Virus record (IMG/VR): IMGVR_UViG_3300028374_000052
Span: 1 to 27,858 of that record
Length of the DNA: 27,858 nt
Source of the DNA: a virus
Reading direction: 5' to 3' (one strand)
Positions 1 to 7,597 of the stretch are shown here, piece by piece. Below the pieces are notes generated by a model. The model did not search any database. It saw only the letters and a program-made list of their open reading frames with translations, and was not told where the DNA came from. The number at the start of each line of letters is the position of its first letter. The first letter of the stretch is position 1. A program made the translations under genes and the position numbers.

Positions 1-349
1 CAGCACCTTCTTGTATTTTAGGGTATTTTACCTTTGCATCACCTAAATGTTTAAATTCAAAGATATCTTGTTCTTCATTTAACCATGCTTTGAAACTTTG
101 TCTAATTTCTTTATGCAAGGTAGAAATACCAACATTCCTACCTACCATTTTTGTACCAATAATAACAGGATTTCCTCTTTCGTAAATATTTAAGAGAATT
201 TCTCCAGTATTGATTTCTTCTAATACGTTAATATCGTATAGTTTGGTTTTAGATTTTGTAGGGCAATGCCATTCGATATTCAAGATCTTCATAAACTGCA
301 TAGGGCCAGTCGCTGTAGGGTGCCAAGCTTTTTCTTTCTTTTTTGCCAT
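1..349 (-). CDS. unknown protein, C-terminus outside window
   Basis: Partial gene of 116 visible codons that runs off the left edge. The protein begins MAKKKEKAWHPTATGPMQF and continues with an aromatic-rich segment (ILNIEWHCPTKSK) and a charged region with FKAWLNEEQDIFEFKHLGD. I do not recognise the family. The start is the ATG at 349-347. It lies about 36 bases after a strong terminator (385-410), so it probably opens a new transcription unit. Its leader has no Shine-Dalgarno sequence, as elsewhere in the window. The open frame and the position directly after a terminator make it a real gene, but its function is unknown. Confidence 0.75.
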   Translation of the reverse strand, partial: MAKKKEKAWHPTATGPMQFMKILNIEWHCPTKSKTKLYDINVLEEINTGEILLNIYERGNPVIIGTKMVGRNVGISTLHKEIRQSFKAWLNEEQDIFEFKHLGDAKVKYPKIQEGA

Positions 350-384
350 ATAATTATATGAGTTGAGTTGTGATTAGTTTAAAG

Positions 385-410
385 AAAAAAATAGAACCAT
401 TAAGGTTCTA
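385..410 (-). terminator. rho-independent terminator
   Basis: On the minus strand the sequence TAGAACC-TTAAT-GGTTCTA forms a perfect 7-bp stem with a 5-nt loop (392-410) and is followed by a run of seven T (391-385). It lies a few bases after the stop of the 22-codon ORF and closes the dUTPase/polymerase/ribonucleotide-reductase unit. Confidence 0.85.
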
Positions 411-414
411 AATT

Positions 415-483
415 TTAACGTGCAGATAATTGTTCAATGTATAAACTATAAATCCAACATTCTGTTCCTAAATAAGTATTCAT
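415..483 (-). CDS. tiny ORF of 22 aa, possible coupled peptide
   Basis: The frame encodes MNTYLGTECWIYSLYIEQLSAR and then TAA. Its ATG overlaps the stop of the upstream 45-aa gene in an ATGA arrangement (483-480), and it ends just before a terminator. That arrangement is typical of translational coupling. The peptide is hydrophobic and aromatic but too short for family recognition. Against it: an ORF of this length can arise by chance, and nothing else shows that it is expressed. The context makes it worth listing, with limited confidence. Confidence 0.35.
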   Translation of the reverse strand: MNTYLGTECWIYSLYIEQLSAR

Positions 484-617
484 TTCTTTTTCTTTTTCTT
501 TTTATACGGACAATGTTTACAACCATTGTTGCAGCAATATCCTCTTTTTTTATGATAAGTGGAGGTAAAAACTAATTTACCATCCACCATATAGTAATCT
601 TCTTTAGATAAATCCAT
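480..617 (-). CDS. DUF5522-like Cys-rich small protein
   Basis: A 45-aa protein with an N-terminal part like MDLSKEDYYMVDGKLVFT, then the signature YHKKRGYCCNNGCKHCPY (residues 21-38) and a tail of seven lysines. The motif H-x-x-R-G-x-C-C-x-x-x-C-x-H-C-P-Y is how I recall DUF5522, a small family common in Bacteroidota and also found in eukaryotes. Its four Cys (28, 29, 33, 36) and His residues suggest metal binding, but the function is not known. Its ATG shares a base with the stop of the ribonucleotide reductase gene (TAATG at 617), so it is probably translationally coupled to it. The oligo-lysine tail could bind nucleic acid; that is a guess. Confidence 0.8.
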   Translation of the reverse strand: MDLSKEDYYMVDGKLVFTSTYHKKRGYCCNNGCKHCPYKKKKKKK

Positions 618-2905
618 TACCAAGCTATTTCACATGCACCGCCTGAACAAGCCATGGCTGCAGTTATACTAACATCTGTATAACTAGGTTTGACGTCTAA
701 GTTTAACCAATCAATAGGTTGAATTTTAGCATTAACTTTAACCCATTTATGGTGAAGATATACATCTTTAAGTAAATAAGAAGTTCTCTTATAATCACCA
801 TCATGGTAATTGTTTGCAAATTTCTTAAATCTTCTTACCCAGTCTTTCTTTAATACTGTATCTGAATTTTCTTCAAAAGGTGTATTATACATAACAGCAT
901 CACAAGCACCCCATAAATTTTGATTAAATGCATGTAAAGCATCAACTATTAAACCACTTGCAAACATTGAAGATTCTCCATAATGTTCTAATATTTCTTG
1001 AGAAGTTTTTACAGATGTGAAAGGTGCTTGAGCATAATCTTTATCACCTGCATTTGCAAGTAAACTAACACCAGCGAACCATTCTCTATTTTCATAAATG
1101 TAATCTCTAGTTTCATCCCAGTCTACAACATTAATAGTATTTGATACATTATGTCTAATTGCCGGATGGATACATAACTCATGGTTAGTAGATGCTTCAA
1201 CCCAGTGTTTCTGTACTAATTTAACTTTCTCTAATAAATCAACACCTAATAAATCATCTTTAAATAGATAATCATCGTCATTTTCAATAGGGAAAGATGC
1301 TACATAATCAGTACCATTACTTGACCATACTGATTCTTCAAACATTGCAGGATTTTGTTCCATTAAGAATTTACCTAAATCTTCATCCTTATTCACTTGT
1401 ACATTTCTGAAATGTAATTTTGAATGTTCACCATGAATTCCAGATGGAGTCATTAATAAAACAGATGCATTGCCTGACGGTTTAACACAACCAATTCTTG
1501 CTGCAGGATTGATTCCTAATATTGCAGCAACCTCAGCATTTACTTGTTTCAATACAGCTGCACCTTCTTCTAAGATTTCAGGATCAAATAAAATATCTGG
1601 GTTAGCAGTAAAACCGGTAATTGAACAACCTAATAAAGATTCTAATTCAAATATTTCTTTAGCAGGACTAGTTTTATCAACATAATCAAAATCAGTATAT
1701 GCTGCTTGCATAGTACCTATAATTGCAGAAGCACGGCACATCGCTAAGAATTTCTCTTTTGTATCACATAAAGCACCATTACCTTCAGTCAAGTTACAAC
1801 CTTGCCATCCAGATACGCCCATTATTGTTTGAGGGAATTTTCCTATTTCTACACATGGGTTATAAGTAATATCATAACTGTCAGTCCATACGAACCCGGG
1901 CTCACCCCATTCTTTAATACTTTCAAATAATTCATTAAATTCTTGTTCAGAAGTATCTTTTCTTAATAATAAAACTGAATTATTAGACCTTGCTCTTTGT
2001 GGATTTTCTGTAAACCAATTTCCAGTTTTTGCATTAAGCATTAATTTATCAGACTTATGAAATAAGCATATAGAAGCAGATCTTCTAACGCCACCAGATA
2101 AAACAGCATCAGACATATGCATCATAATATCATATGAATCTATAGTTTCTAGAAACCCTCTTTGCTCAATTGCTTTTTCAATTAATAGAGTTATTTTCTC
2201 TAAACTTGCTTTTAATCCATCTGGGCCTGGAGCTTTAAAACCTCCACTAATTAATGCGCCTTTTTTTCTAATTTTACTATAATCAAAATCTACTCTATAG
2301 CCTTGATACTCTTTAAAAGTAACTTGATTATTTAATATATTACTTGTATCAAAAAACGAACTCATTAATACACCAACTGCATCAGACCAACCTTCAATAG
2401 AATCTTCTATTACATAAGTTTTAACACCATTGCTTCTTGTACTAACATACTTGTAATTATCAACATCTTTCTGGAATATTCTAAATCCGATTCCACAACC
2501 TGATAATAACCAATACATTGCTTCCTGAAAAAATTGAGGTCTATCGGCATATGAACTAAGACAATTATACATCTTAGAATTATGTTTGAGTATACCTTGA
2601 TTTTCATCTGCAAATCCAAATTGAAGTGCTCTTTGAGATCCTAATAATAATTTATTTAAATAAGCTTCTTCAACTTCTTTTAAATAAGGATCTAATTCAT
2701 TAAGTTTATTTTTAAATTTTATTTTATGCATTCCCATTACTCTATCGGAAATGGCTTCATTCCATGATTCATATCTACCTAAATCGTGCAAATATTTTGA
2801 ATAGTTACCAGAATAGAACTTAAATTCTGATAATAACTGTTTACCTATTTTCGACTCATCATGATTGGTAATTCCTTTTATGGATAACTCATCAAGTATA
2901 CTCAT
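617..2905 (-). CDS. nrdJ: adenosylcobalamin-dependent (class II) ribonucleoside-triphosphate reductase
   Basis: A 762-aa protein of the monomeric class II ribonucleotide reductase type (Lactobacillus leichmannii RTPR-like). It reduces ribonucleoside triphosphates to deoxynucleotides with coenzyme B12. Residues match the known active site. MYNCLS (C115) and QGCNLTEGN (C370) would be the internal disulfide pair. NPCVEIG carries the thiyl-radical cysteine C351 and E353. The C-terminal ACSGGACEIAW supplies the redox shuttle pair C753/C758, spaced as in RTPR. GCGIGF and SGGVRRSASICLF are further family motifs. The length is close to RTPR (about 740 aa), with no intein. The enzyme needs no oxygen and no small subunit, but the host must make or import cobalamin. 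The gene lies between a half DNA polymerase gene and the DUF5522-like gene, with dUTPase further upstream, so this is a nucleotide-supply block. Confidence 0.95.
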   Translation of the reverse strand: MSILDELSIKGITNHDESKIGKQLLSEFKFYSGNYSKYLHDLGRYESWNEAISDRVMGMHKIKFKNKLNELDPYLKEVEEAYLNKLLLGSQRALQFGFADENQGILKHNSKMYNCLSSYADRPQFFQEAMYWLLSGCGIGFRIFQKDVDNYKYVSTRSNGVKTYVIEDSIEGWSDAVGVLMSSFFDTSNILNNQVTFKEYQGYRVDFDYSKIRKKGALISGGFKAPGPDGLKASLEKITLLIEKAIEQRGFLETIDSYDIMMHMSDAVLSGGVRRSASICLFHKSDKLMLNAKTGNWFTENPQRARSNNSVLLLRKDTSEQEFNELFESIKEWGEPGFVWTDSYDITYNPCVEIGKFPQTIMGVSGWQGCNLTEGNGALCDTKEKFLAMCRASAIIGTMQAAYTDFDYVDKTSPAKEIFELESLLGCSITGFTANPDILFDPEILEEGAAVLKQVNAEVAAILGINPAARIGCVKPSGNASVLLMTPSGIHGEHSKLHFRNVQVNKDEDLGKFLMEQNPAMFEESVWSSNGTDYVASFPIENDDDYLFKDDLLGVDLLEKVKLVQKHWVEASTNHELCIHPAIRHNVSNTINVVDWDETRDYIYENREWFAGVSLLANAGDKDYAQAPFTSVKTSQEILEHYGESSMFASGLIVDALHAFNQNLWGACDAVMYNTPFEENSDTVLKKDWVRRFKKFANNYHDGDYKRTSYLLKDVYLHHKWVKVNAKIQPIDWLNLDVKPSYTDVSITAAMACSGGACEIAW

Positions 2906-2963
2906 ATAATTTGTTTGTTTTTGTTTTTGGTTTAACTTTCTTTAAAGACAAAAATTCACCTAA

Positions 2964-2984
2964 TTAAAATCGTCCGGATTTTAA
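2964..2984. other. AT-rich hairpin between polymerase half and nrdJ
   Basis: An inverted repeat ttaaaatc-GTCCG-gattttaa forms a perfect 8-bp stem with a 5-nt loop. On the minus strand it lies about 60 bases before the nrdJ start. Neither side has a proper T tract, so it is a weak terminator candidate. It may instead be an mRNA processing or stability element. The rest of the 164-base gap 2906-3069 holds only AT-rich leader sequence. Confidence 0.35.
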
Positions 2985-3069
2985 AAGTTTAAAATAATGA
3001 AATTTCTAAGTGAATTTGTAGAATATTTATCAGATCCAATTTGAATATTGGAAGTTACTATACACTATA

Positions 3070-4572
3070 TTATAAAGTTTTTTCTAATTCTTTTATTTCT
3101 TTTTCTAGTTCGGATATTTCTAATTTACGTTGGAGCATTTTTTTCTTATAAACCTTTCTTTGATTATAAAGATTAGTAAGAATTTCTTTCAATGTAGAAT
3201 CCTTTTTATGATAAACTACACCATTATCACAGTATATTTTATCTTCATTTCCATCTCTATTTTTTGCAGCAATCTCTGCCCAAACTTTCTTTTGCTCTTC
3301 ATTTGACATTTTATTCCAAACCATGTCTGGGTAGCCATGTGGAAGTTTTTCAATAAACGCTTCAGGTGAGATATTAAATTGTCTCATAGTAGTTGGATAT
3401 AGCGAAGCAAAATCGAATGCTGACACCCATTCATAATATCCAGGGATTGGAGCTTTAACATAAGCACCTTCATATGACTCTCTTTCCTTAGGTTTTTTGA
3501 AACCTTTGGTAATTACCTTATTTTCTTTTTTATATCCTTGAGATAATAAAGCATCTCCAATGATTGTAGGCATATCCGCTTGGTAAATTGAAATCCTACA
3601 TAAGTTTGATATTGTAAATAGAAGTTCAAGTATCTTTGTTCTTTCGTCTATTTGATGAACAAGAATACTATCTACAACATTATACCAAACATATCGTTTG
3701 AAATCCTTCTCATATAGTTCATTCAATGATTCTGAGTGATAAACTTTATTGATACCTAAAATCTCCTTTGAGACGAAGTCTAATGTATTATTTTCTTTTA
3801 CCTTTATCGATCTATCATGCTTTGAAAAGATTGAAGCATAGTCAATGATTGCAACGTGAGAAGGGAATTTCTCTTTGTAATCCATAGATTTTGTTGGTGA
3901 TGCATCAGCAGGGTTTCCACCTAGTTTAATATATCTGTTTTTTAAATATGTCCAGTCAAATTTAACTACATTCCATCCTGTCAATAATCCAAATGAAGGA
4001 ACAATCTTCATAAAGAAAGTATGAAGCATTTCCATTTCATTTTTGAATTTCAAATACTGAAACTGACATTCATAATCTATTTTTGAAAATTCCTTATTAA
4101 CATTCATTTGGATCTCACCTTGTTCTCTAATCGAAAGATCTTTCAATCCCATTACAATTGCTTTACCTCTTTGGTTAACCACTGAAATAGTTACAATTGG
4201 GTTCTGAGTTGTTTGGCACCATTCATCGAAAGATTTAACACCTTCCTCAGGAGTTAAAACCTCAATATCAAGAAATCCTACAGATGGGTAATTTAAAGCA
4301 TAAAGTTCATCAGTTTCCTCTTTTGGCAAGTCAGCCATAAACTCATAAATTCTATGTTTTGTTAAAGTTTTAGTTGGAGATTTCTTAACGGATTTACCAT
4401 TCCATGCTTTTATTTTTGGATGCGCATTATCATCTGTATCTTTACATTCTCTCCAAGAATAAAGCTGTGAATCAGGTATATTAATTTTTTTAAGTTTAAC
4501 CTTTCCATTTTCATCATAATGAGAAACTACTAAAAGTTGTTTTCTCGAATTCTGTTCAATGTCTATTATCAT
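3070..4572 (-). CDS. 43A: family B DNA polymerase, N-terminal half (gp43A-like)
   Basis: A 500-aa protein matching the N-terminal part of the T4-type replicative polymerase. Exonuclease motifs are visible in order: Exo I GFLDIEV, Exo II LLTGWNVVKFDW, Exo III YVWYNVVDS. Polymerase motif A follows (FDFASLYPTTMRQFNISPE). The protein then reaches the segment NLYNQRKVYKKKM and stops after a short charged coiled-coil-like tail ending ELEKTL. Motif B (K-x-x-x-N-x-x-YG) and the catalytic motif C (DTDS) are absent, and I see neither elsewhere in the window. It can therefore act only with a separate C-terminal half, which should lie elsewhere in the genome. T4-like phages with a split gene 43 (43A/43B) are known. 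The start overlaps the upstream cupin-like gene (ATGA, 4572-4569). Confidence 0.9.
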   Translation of the reverse strand: MIIDIEQNSRKQLLVVSHYDENGKVKLKKINIPDSQLYSWRECKDTDDNAHPKIKAWNGKSVKKSPTKTLTKHRIYEFMADLPKEETDELYALNYPSVGFLDIEVLTPEEGVKSFDEWCQTTQNPIVTISVVNQRGKAIVMGLKDLSIREQGEIQMNVNKEFSKIDYECQFQYLKFKNEMEMLHTFFMKIVPSFGLLTGWNVVKFDWTYLKNRYIKLGGNPADASPTKSMDYKEKFPSHVAIIDYASIFSKHDRSIKVKENNTLDFVSKEILGINKVYHSESLNELYEKDFKRYVWYNVVDSILVHQIDERTKILELLFTISNLCRISIYQADMPTIIGDALLSQGYKKENKVITKGFKKPKERESYEGAYVKAPIPGYYEWVSAFDFASLYPTTMRQFNISPEAFIEKLPHGYPDMVWNKMSNEEQKKVWAEIAAKNRDGNEDKIYCDNGVVYHKKDSTLKEILTNLYNQRKVYKKKMLQRKLEISELEKEIKELEKTL

Positions 4573-5026
4573 ATATTTTTAGTTTCTTGTTTAATAATTC
4601 TATTATGGGAATATGTAATAGTTTTCTTTTCTTCAGGAAAATATTCATTCCAAGTTTCATCCCATTTCCCAGATAATAAAAGAGTTAAGCAACCTTCACT
4701 TTTTGTAATTCGGTGGTAAGTGTTCTTAGGAATAAAAATCCATCTATCTAAATTTCTTGGGAATTTCATTATAAAATCAACAGTTCGGGATTCATTCGAG
4801 TCTTTTGATTTTCTAACTTTTAAATCAGTTAATTTTTCTTCAATGTAATTTCCAAATATTCTAAAGGACCAAGCATCAAATGCATATGTATGGAATCTAT
4901 CTTGTTTGTTATCAGATTTATGGAAATAAAAGAAAATAATTGAAAACCAATTTTTCTTTTCAAACAAAATAAATTGGGATACATGTTGTCCCCAAATTTG
5001 AATTTACTATACTTAAATATCTTCAT
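4569..5026 (-). CDS. cupin-like protein with apparent 1-nt frameshift
   Basis: The main frame (ending 4569) has no ATG near its start; its first usual start codon would be TTG at 4967. The same frame stays open upstream to about 4998 and reads sensibly (IQIWGQHVSQFILFEKKNW). A neighbouring frame has a good ATG at 5026 preceded by the usual A-rich leader and reads MKIFKYSKF before the two frames meet near 4990-5003. One missing base there would join them into a protein of about 150 aa. It contains RFHTYAFDAW and, later, FIPKNTYHRITKSEGCLTLL. The second fits the cupin motif P-x-[GN]-x-x-H, so a small beta-barrel fold is likely; the substrate is unknown. It lies between dUTPase and the polymerase half and overlaps the latter by four bases. 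Confidence 0.6.
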
Positions 5027-5051
5027 AGTTTTTTTTAACGAAAACTAAGTT

Positions 5052-5684
5052 TTATGCTCCAGTTGACCCGAATCCTCCTTGACCTCTTTCTGAGTCATTA
5101 GTATATAATGAATCAAATTCTACTTCATTGGGCATTGATAACAAAATGGGTTCTAAAATAAACTGAATTAATTTATCTCCTGGGTTTATTCTTTGAATTT
5201 CATTTCCAGCATTAATAACTGAAATATGAAGTTCTCCTTGGTAATCTTCATCAACAACTTCTGCTAATCTGTCAAATCTTTTCTTGGTTCCAACCCCAGA
5301 TTTATTATGTGCAGTTAACATCAAACCCAATGGAGCACCGAACATTTCTCTACTTCTTGCAATATTAATAGGTCCTGAAGGACATTCACCTTCCCACGCT
5401 ACATCAAGTACTTGTTCTAAATTTACATGGATACCTGATGGAATCATTACAGATTCTTGAGGAGCTATTAAAATATCATTTTCAGATATCCTACCAACCT
5501 CTGCTAGGTGCGGATTCTTTTCAATAAGATCAGATAAGAATTTAGAATCAAATTCATCATGATTTATTTGACCATGTACATCAGATTCTTTTGTAATTCT
5601 TTGAGGTACAAAGAAATCTATACCTGCAGAAAGTTTTGTGCCTCTTTGAGGACTTCGTACTGTTCTAACTTTTGCGTAGTTCAT
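5052..5684 (-). CDS. dut: trimeric dUTPase
   Basis: A 210-aa deoxyuridine 5'-triphosphate nucleotidohydrolase that hydrolyses dUTP to dUMP and pyrophosphate, which keeps uracil out of DNA and supplies thymidylate synthesis. The five trimeric dUTPase motifs are in order: SAGIDFF (19-25), AHNKSGVG (125-132, in place of the usual RSS-type motif 2), RLAEVVDEDYQGEL (139-152), GDKLIQFILEP (169-179), and the C-terminal ERGQGGFGSTGA (199-210) that closes over the substrate. It is longer than the usual 140-160 aa. The extra length is a charged insert between motifs 1 and 2 (about residues 30-75) and a second segment around 92-117. The gene starts a unit just after the Hsp20 terminator and leads into the cupin-like, polymerase and reductase genes. 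Confidence 0.95.
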   Translation of the reverse strand: MNYAKVRTVRSPQRGTKLSAGIDFFVPQRITKESDVHGQINHDEFDSKFLSDLIEKNPHLAEVGRISENDILIAPQESVMIPSGIHVNLEQVLDVAWEGECPSGPINIARSREMFGAPLGLMLTAHNKSGVGTKKRFDRLAEVVDEDYQGELHISVINAGNEIQRINPGDKLIQFILEPILLSMPNEVEFDSLYTNDSERGQGGFGSTGA

Positions 5685-5750
5685 TTATTTTTTTTAATGT
5701 TTAATATTAATTTGAAAATTATATATAAGTAATTGAACTAAGTTTAAGCC

Positions 5751-5784
5751 AAAAAAAAAATCCCACAAAGTTAATCATGGGATT
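5751..5784 (-). terminator. rho-independent terminator after hsp20
   Basis: On the minus strand AATCCCA (5784-5778), a 12-nt loop and TGGGATT (5765-5759) form a 7-bp stem followed by about ten T. It lies some 27 bases after the Hsp20 stop and separates that unit from dUTPase. The rest of the gap 5685-5750 is AT-rich and probably holds the dUTPase promoter, but I could not place one convincingly. Confidence 0.85.
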
Positions 5785-5810
5785 TACATAACAGTTAATT
5801 AAAGGAAATA

Positions 5811-6191
5811 TTAACTTAGTTTAATTCGTTTTACTTTCTTACTTTTTTCAATTGGCATTACTACATCTAAGATTCCGTTCTCCATTGCGGCGGTGATCTT
5901 ATCCGAGTCAATGTTGTCTGAAACGTATATTGTCTCAGAGAATGTTGAAACAAATTTAGTTTCTTCATCGATTTCAGCAGAAACTGTAAGAAATCCTTTT
6001 TCAAATTCAATACTCAATTGATCTTTTGTATATCCCGCAAGCGGGAATTGAACAGTAAAGTCATCTTCATTTTTAAAAACTTCTGCAGATATTAAATATC
6101 TTTTAGGTGCTGAGAATCTCTCCAATTCTTTAAAATTTAAATTGTTCATAGAATGAATTTTGTGTAAATCATTAAATAATAAGTTTAACAT
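5811..6191 (-). CDS. small heat shock protein, Hsp20/alpha-crystallin family
   Basis: A 126-aa ATP-independent holdase chaperone. The alpha-crystallin domain covers about residues 40-120: FPLAGYTKDQLSIEFEKG, FLTVSAEIDE, and the characteristic A-x-x-x-x-G-[IL]-L segment AAMENGILDVVMPIEK. The C-terminus RIKLS approximates the I-x-I/V tail motif. I chose the ATG at 6191 rather than a TTG 14 codons upstream, because the intervening sequence looks like a leader (TTTAAAACAAAACC) and contains a promoter-like -7 element. Hsp20 genes are common in T4-like phages of cyanobacteria and other aquatic bacteria, where they are thought to aid virion protein folding or assembly. It is the last gene before a terminator. 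Confidence 0.9.
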   Translation of the reverse strand: MLNLLFNDLHKIHSMNNLNFKELERFSAPKRYLISAEVFKNEDDFTVQFPLAGYTKDQLSIEFEKGFLTVSAEIDEETKFVSTFSETIYVSDNIDSDKITAAMENGILDVVMPIEKSKKVKRIKLS

Positions 6192-6219
6192 AGTTTTTTG
6201 GTTTTGTTTTAAATATTTA

Positions 6220-6227
6220 CAAAAATA
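6220..6227 (-). promoter_or_regulatory. candidate Bacteroidota-type -7 element for hsp20
   Basis: The minus strand reads TATTTTTG, an exact match to the Bacteroidota -7 consensus TANNTTTG, about 28 bases before the Hsp20 ATG. I see no clear TTTG/TTG at the -33 position, so the assignment is tentative. Confidence 0.4.
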
Positions 6228-6272
6228 GATCAAATCTTATGCCGAAAATATTATTATGACTAAATTACTGAT

Positions 6273-6782
6273 TTATCTCCAAGATGGCAAAGTATCTGCA
6301 CCATGTTGCTCTGGGAACATGTCAGTTAGTCTGTGTATATAATCAGAATGAAATCTTGTCTTAGAATTAGTTAATCCAATTGTTATATGATATTTATAAA
6401 AAGGTGAAGGTGGTAACCCTAAGTCCTTTCTCAATTCTTGTGCTTCAATTGAATCTGATCTCAACCACCAATGTTCTCCATTAGTTCTTGAGTTAACATC
6501 AAATTTAAGAGTGATTTCTCTTCCATCCCATTTCTTTTTTACTTTATCCCATATCCTACCGTCTGTAAATTTATCATTGACAATAGTCATATGAGATTTT
6601 CTAAGAGGTGGAAGTAATTCCAAGTTATATCTCTTTTTAATGAACCAAGCATAATACTCATGTAAGTCACCATCAATATTTGCTAATACAGACTTTTTCC
6701 ATGAAGATTGATTTTCATGTTTCTTTGTATAGTTTTGCGGATCAAACTGTACTGTTGCTTTTATTTCAAAAAATGAGATCAT
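6273..6782 (-). CDS. 2H phosphoesterase-like protein, possible Acb1-type anti-CBASS
   Basis: A 169-aa protein with the two H-x-T motifs of the 2H phosphoesterase fold: SHMTIVND (H64, T66) and YHITIGLTN (H132, T134). Families with this fold cleave cyclic or 2'-5' phosphodiester bonds (RNA ligase/cyclic phosphodiesterase-like enzymes). T4 Acb1 (product of gene 57B), which destroys cyclic nucleotide signals of the CBASS defence, is a 2H protein of similar size, and as I recall its motif spacing is close to the 68 residues seen here. An anti-defence role is therefore plausible but unproven; RNA repair or processing is the alternative. The gene sits among small genes behind two strong host-like promoters, a typical place for early host-takeover genes. 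Confidence 0.65.
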   Translation of the reverse strand: MISFFEIKATVQFDPQNYTKKHENQSSWKKSVLANIDGDLHEYYAWFIKKRYNLELLPPLRKSHMTIVNDKFTDGRIWDKVKKKWDGREITLKFDVNSRTNGEHWWLRSDSIEAQELRKDLGLPPSPFYKYHITIGLTNSKTRFHSDYIHRLTDMFPEQHGADTLPSWR

Positions 6783-6799
6783 TTGTTAATTTTTACTTT

Positions 6800-7045
6800 T
6801 TATGTTAAATATTCTTCTGAATAATCAGAAAATTTATCTGCGCATCTCCATCCAAACTTTTCTATTACAGATGCATCTTCTATATGAAATACAGTTGGAC
6901 TTTTCAGAAAAGGAGATTCAGGATTTTGCTCTTCAATTAAAATATCTATTGCTTCAACAACTCCAATTGAGTGACCTTCCTTTTTTAATTCATTTTCAAT
7001 ATAAAGACCTTCCCAGTCGTCATATCTTACAATTATAATTTCCAT
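6800..7045 (-). CDS. unknown small acidic protein, 81 aa
   Basis: The protein starts MEIIIVRYDDWEGLYIENEL and ends FSDYSEEYLT. It is acidic and predicted mixed alpha/beta, without signal peptide, membrane segment or a motif I recognise. It sits between a 52-aa gene and the 2H phosphoesterase gene with gaps of 13 and 17 bases, clearly in the same transcription unit. The ATG at 7045 follows the leader AAATAAATTACT. The evidence for reality is the tight packing and the open frame; the function is unknown. Confidence 0.7.
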   Translation of the reverse strand: MEIIIVRYDDWEGLYIENELKKEGHSIGVVEAIDILIEEQNPESPFLKSPTVFHIEDASVIEKFGWRCADKFSDYSEEYLT

Positions 7046-7058
7046 AGTAATTTATTTA

Positions 7059-7217
7059 TTATCCTCTTCTTTTTCTATTTGAGCGAATATTCGACTGAAA
7101 TTCTTTCATGATGAATTTATCATAGTCTTTACTCATGTCAGGCGTCCTTCCGTAAAAGGATTGGAAGCTGTCGCATGCATATTGGTAATCTGATTTTTGT
7201 CGATCTGAATTGCTCAT
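7059..7217 (-). CDS. unknown basic small protein, 52 aa
   Basis: The frame encodes MSNSDRQKSDYQYACDSF at the N-terminus and SNIRSNRKRRG at the C-terminus. It is hydrophilic, with a strongly basic end that could contact nucleic acid. Its ATG overlaps the stop of the upstream 127-aa gene (ATGA, 7217-7214), a translational-coupling arrangement, and the next gene starts 13 bases after its stop. It fills what would otherwise be a 168-base gap. No family is recognised. Confidence 0.65.
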   Translation of the reverse strand: MSNSDRQKSDYQYACDSFQSFYGRTPDMSKDYDKFIMKEFQSNIRSNRKRRG

Positions 7218-7597
7218 GATTTCACTTCTTCAATTGTTGCTTTTTCCATTTCCCACCCAGCTTTTGCTAATTCATTATAAACATCAATTAACTTATATCC
7301 TTTGTCAGTGATAATAACTGGATCATTGTCATCTTTATCCTCTCTGAATGTGAATTTAAATGTTTTTTCTTTTTCATCAAGATTAACATGGTCACCTTTA
7401 GTAACTCTGAAATAGTCGTCATTATATTCAAAGATATAAGATTCTCCTTCAAATGTTACTGAAAATGATTTCGATCCTTTCCATTCGTGTAATCTATTGA
7501 AATAGCGAGTACCGGCATCTAAGAAGACAACATTGATTAAATCTTCATTTACATTTTTGATTATATTTTCGAGAGTATATTTAATTTTTGAGTCCAT
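7214..7597 (-). CDS. unknown protein, 127 aa
   Basis: The protein starts MDSKIKYTLENIIKNVNEDL and has a beta-rich, acidic middle (FSVTFEGESYIFEYNDDYF; FKFTFREDKDDND), then a helical end with YNELAKAGWEMEKATIEEV. It has no membrane segment and no catalytic motif that I can see. It begins 28 bases after a promoter with a clear TTTG-N20-TATATTG pattern (7626-7659), so it heads a unit running through the 52-aa, 81-aa and 2H genes and perhaps hsp20. That promoter suggests early, host-polymerase-driven expression. The function is unknown. Confidence 0.75.
   Translation of the reverse strand: MDSKIKYTLENIIKNVNEDLINVVFLDAGTRYFNRLHEWKGSKSFSVTFEGESYIFEYNDDYFRVTKGDHVNLDEKEKTFKFTFREDKDDNDPVIITDKGYKLIDVYNELAKAGWEMEKATIEEVKS

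Noticed and set aside
2410-2619. Minus-strand 69-codon frame inside the ribonucleotide reductase gene
   Set aside because: Embedded in another frame of a clearly conserved enzyme gene with no independent support.
2997-3044. Plus-strand 15-codon frame MKFLSEFVEYLSDPI resembling the internal-protein leader
   Set aside because: It is the only plus-strand candidate, lies in an AT-rich gap among minus-strand genes, has no body and lacks the final [IL]-x-E; chance is the simplest explanation.
3041-3060. Inverted repeat CCAAT-ATTCAA-ATTGG as a terminator of the polymerase half gene
   Set aside because: Five-bp AT-rich stem without a T tract; too weak to call.
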